Shown here piece after piece: positions 4,066 to 5,067 of a DNA stretch of 5,067 nt. How positions within the stretch are numbered: position 1 is the first letter of the stretch; each line of letters begins with the position of its first letter. Under the pieces are notes generated by a model. The model had not been told where the DNA came from. It saw only the letters and a program-made list of their open reading frames with translations, and did no database searches. The stretch is from contig PFSC01000096.1 of NCBI GenBank assembly GCA_002788865.1, positions 1 to 5,067 of the forward strand, in the 5' to 3' direction. This DNA comes from Candidatus Roizmanbacteria bacterium CG_4_9_14_0_2_um_filter_39_13. GTDB taxonomy: Bacteria > Patescibacteriota > Microgenomatia > UBA1406 > GWC2-37-13. Both the position numbers and the translations under genes were made by a program.

Positions 4066-5067
4066 ATGATACTAAAAAATTTTCAATCAACGGCAGTAGA
4101 CCAATTGAGCAATACTTTTTTAGCATTGTGGAAAACTGGCAAATATAGAATTCCATTAGTTTTCAAAGCTCCAACAGGCGCAGGGAAAACAATAATGATG
4201 GCGGAGTTTTTGAGATGTCTTGATGATAATTATCAATTTCACGAAGATAAAGCGTACTTGTGGATATCTTTTGGCGGGGATGAATCTTATACGCAATCTA
4301 AAAATAAACTGTATCAGTATTTCAATGAAGGTACTGATATGAATCTCAAAGATGTAAATAATTTGAGCGAAGGAAAACTCTACAAAAATAATATTTTCTT
4401 TATCAATTGGTCAAAAATAAAAGGAACAGACAAAGAATCAAAAAAATTAAGAAGAAGTGGTGGCGTTGGATATGGTGGTGAAGCAGTTTTTGACGAATTC
4501 ATACAGAAAACGAAAAAAGAAAGAGACCTCGTTTTGATCATTGATGAGGCTCACACAGAGGCCGGTGAACACCTGCCGCTATATAATCAAATAATCGACT
4601 TGCTTGAACCAAGAATTATTCTCAAAGTTACCGCAACGCCAAAGGATTTACCAAACATTAGTGATGTATCGCAGAAAAAAGCTGGATTTGTAGAAGCACT
4701 GGAAAGCGATGTAATAGCGAGCGGGCTTATTAAAGAAAAAATTATTACCCAGACAGAGGAAGAGATAAAGAAATTGGGAAATAAAAATCTCTCCGATAAG
4801 GACATAACTGACATAATGCTTGAACTTGCCTTTAACAAAAGGATTGAACTCAAAAAATACTATGGAGAATTAGGGCTTGATATCAACCCCCTTGTTATGA
4901 TTCAGCTTCCGAGCGACTTCAAAGAAAAAGAGGAGGTACAGGCGAATCAAAAAGATCTTGTTTTGTCTTACTTAAAGCGGAAAGGAGTTAAAGAAAAAGA
5001 AATCGCTATTTGGCTATCCGGCAATAAAGACATCAAAAAATTAAAGCATATAACTGACAATAACAAT
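4066..5067 (+). CDS. res: Type III restriction subunit (Res), N-terminal part
   Basis: The frame is open from the ATG at 4066 to the window edge, giving 334 codons of a protein normally near 900-1000 residues. Res is an ATP-dependent helicase-like subunit that acts with Mod to cleave DNA lacking methylation. Visible superfamily 2 motifs are the FQ near residues 6-7, Walker A APTGAGKT (35-42), the DEAH box IIDEAH (158-163) and motif III TATP (189-192). The second RecA-like domain is only beginning and the C-terminal nuclease domain lies outside the window. Only 4 nt separate it from the mod stop and no SD is present, so translation is probably coupled. No frameshift or stop was found in the visible part, so the subunit looks functional as far as it can be read. 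Confidence 0.92.
   Translation, partial: MILKNFQSTAVDQLSNTFLALWKTGKYRIPLVFKAPTGAGKTIMMAEFLRCLDDNYQFHEDKAYLWISFGGDESYTQSKNKLYQYFNEGTDMNLKDVNNLSEGKLYKNNIFFINWSKIKGTDKESKKLRRSGGVGYGGEAVFDEFIQKTKKERDLVLIIDEAHTEAGEHLPLYNQIIDLLEPRIILKVTATPKDLPNISDVSQKKAGFVEALESDVIASGLIKEKIITQTEEEIKKLGNKNLSDKDITDIMLELAFNKRIELKKYYGELGLDINPLVMIQLPSDFKEKEEVQANQKDLVLSYLKRKGVKEKEIAIWLSGNKDIKKLKHITDNNN

Noticed and set aside
4587..4853. Reverse-strand 88-codon frame inside res.
   Set aside because: It is antisense to conserved Res sequence including the TATP motif, and its composition is that of a shadow frame.
1..5067. CRISPR array, insertion sequence or alternative genetic code.
   Set aside because: No regularly spaced direct repeats and no transposase were seen. 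TGA serves as the stop of the ParB-like gene, and tryptophan is encoded by TGG.

Overview
The window looks like part of a Candidate Phyla Radiation (Patescibacteria, Parcubacteria-like) genome. The genes are compact, and the ribosomal protein genes start without a visible Shine-Dalgarno (SD) sequence. bL21 and bL27 are divergent but complete. TGA ends the ParB-like gene, so UGA is an ordinary stop here, unlike in the Gracilibacteria/Absconditabacteria groups. The taxonomic placement is an inference from style, not from a database match.

Left part (1-1374). The first 25 bases hold the start of a leftward gene whose first eight residues resemble ribosomal protein bL31. It is divergent from a rightward operon of rplU (bL21), rpmA (bL27) and a short ParB-like DNA-binding protein that lacks the usual N-terminal CTP-binding domain. 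The operon has a good sigma-70-type promoter (TTGCAG, 16-nt spacer, TATAAT) and a short leader with a hairpin and a T-tract.

Middle (1386-2354). A leftward signal peptidase I gene (lepB) converges on the ParB-like gene. Its best promoter places the transcription start at the A of the ATG, suggesting a leaderless mRNA. Back to back with it is a rightward unit of about 245 bp. It has an extended -10 promoter, a complete tRNA-Val (anticodon CAC) and a T8 tract at its end. The intact tRNA is wrapped in pieces that look like a second, interrupted tRNA: matching acceptor halves, a T-arm split by 19 nt, and an encoded CCA. The same stretch holds two tandem 7-bp hairpins whose loop regions are complementary to each other, and a perfect 10-bp inverted repeat around the tRNA. 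This is the least ordinary part of the window.

Right part (2355-5067). An A/T-rich two-gene cassette begins about 90 bp after the tRNA unit. It encodes a Type III restriction-modification system: a beta-class adenine methyltransferase (Mod, complete), then the start of the ATP-dependent restriction subunit (Res, cut by the window edge) 4 nt downstream. Its position beside a tRNA and its different base composition fit horizontal acquisition. A chimeric assembly join in the tRNA region is an alternative that should be excluded.
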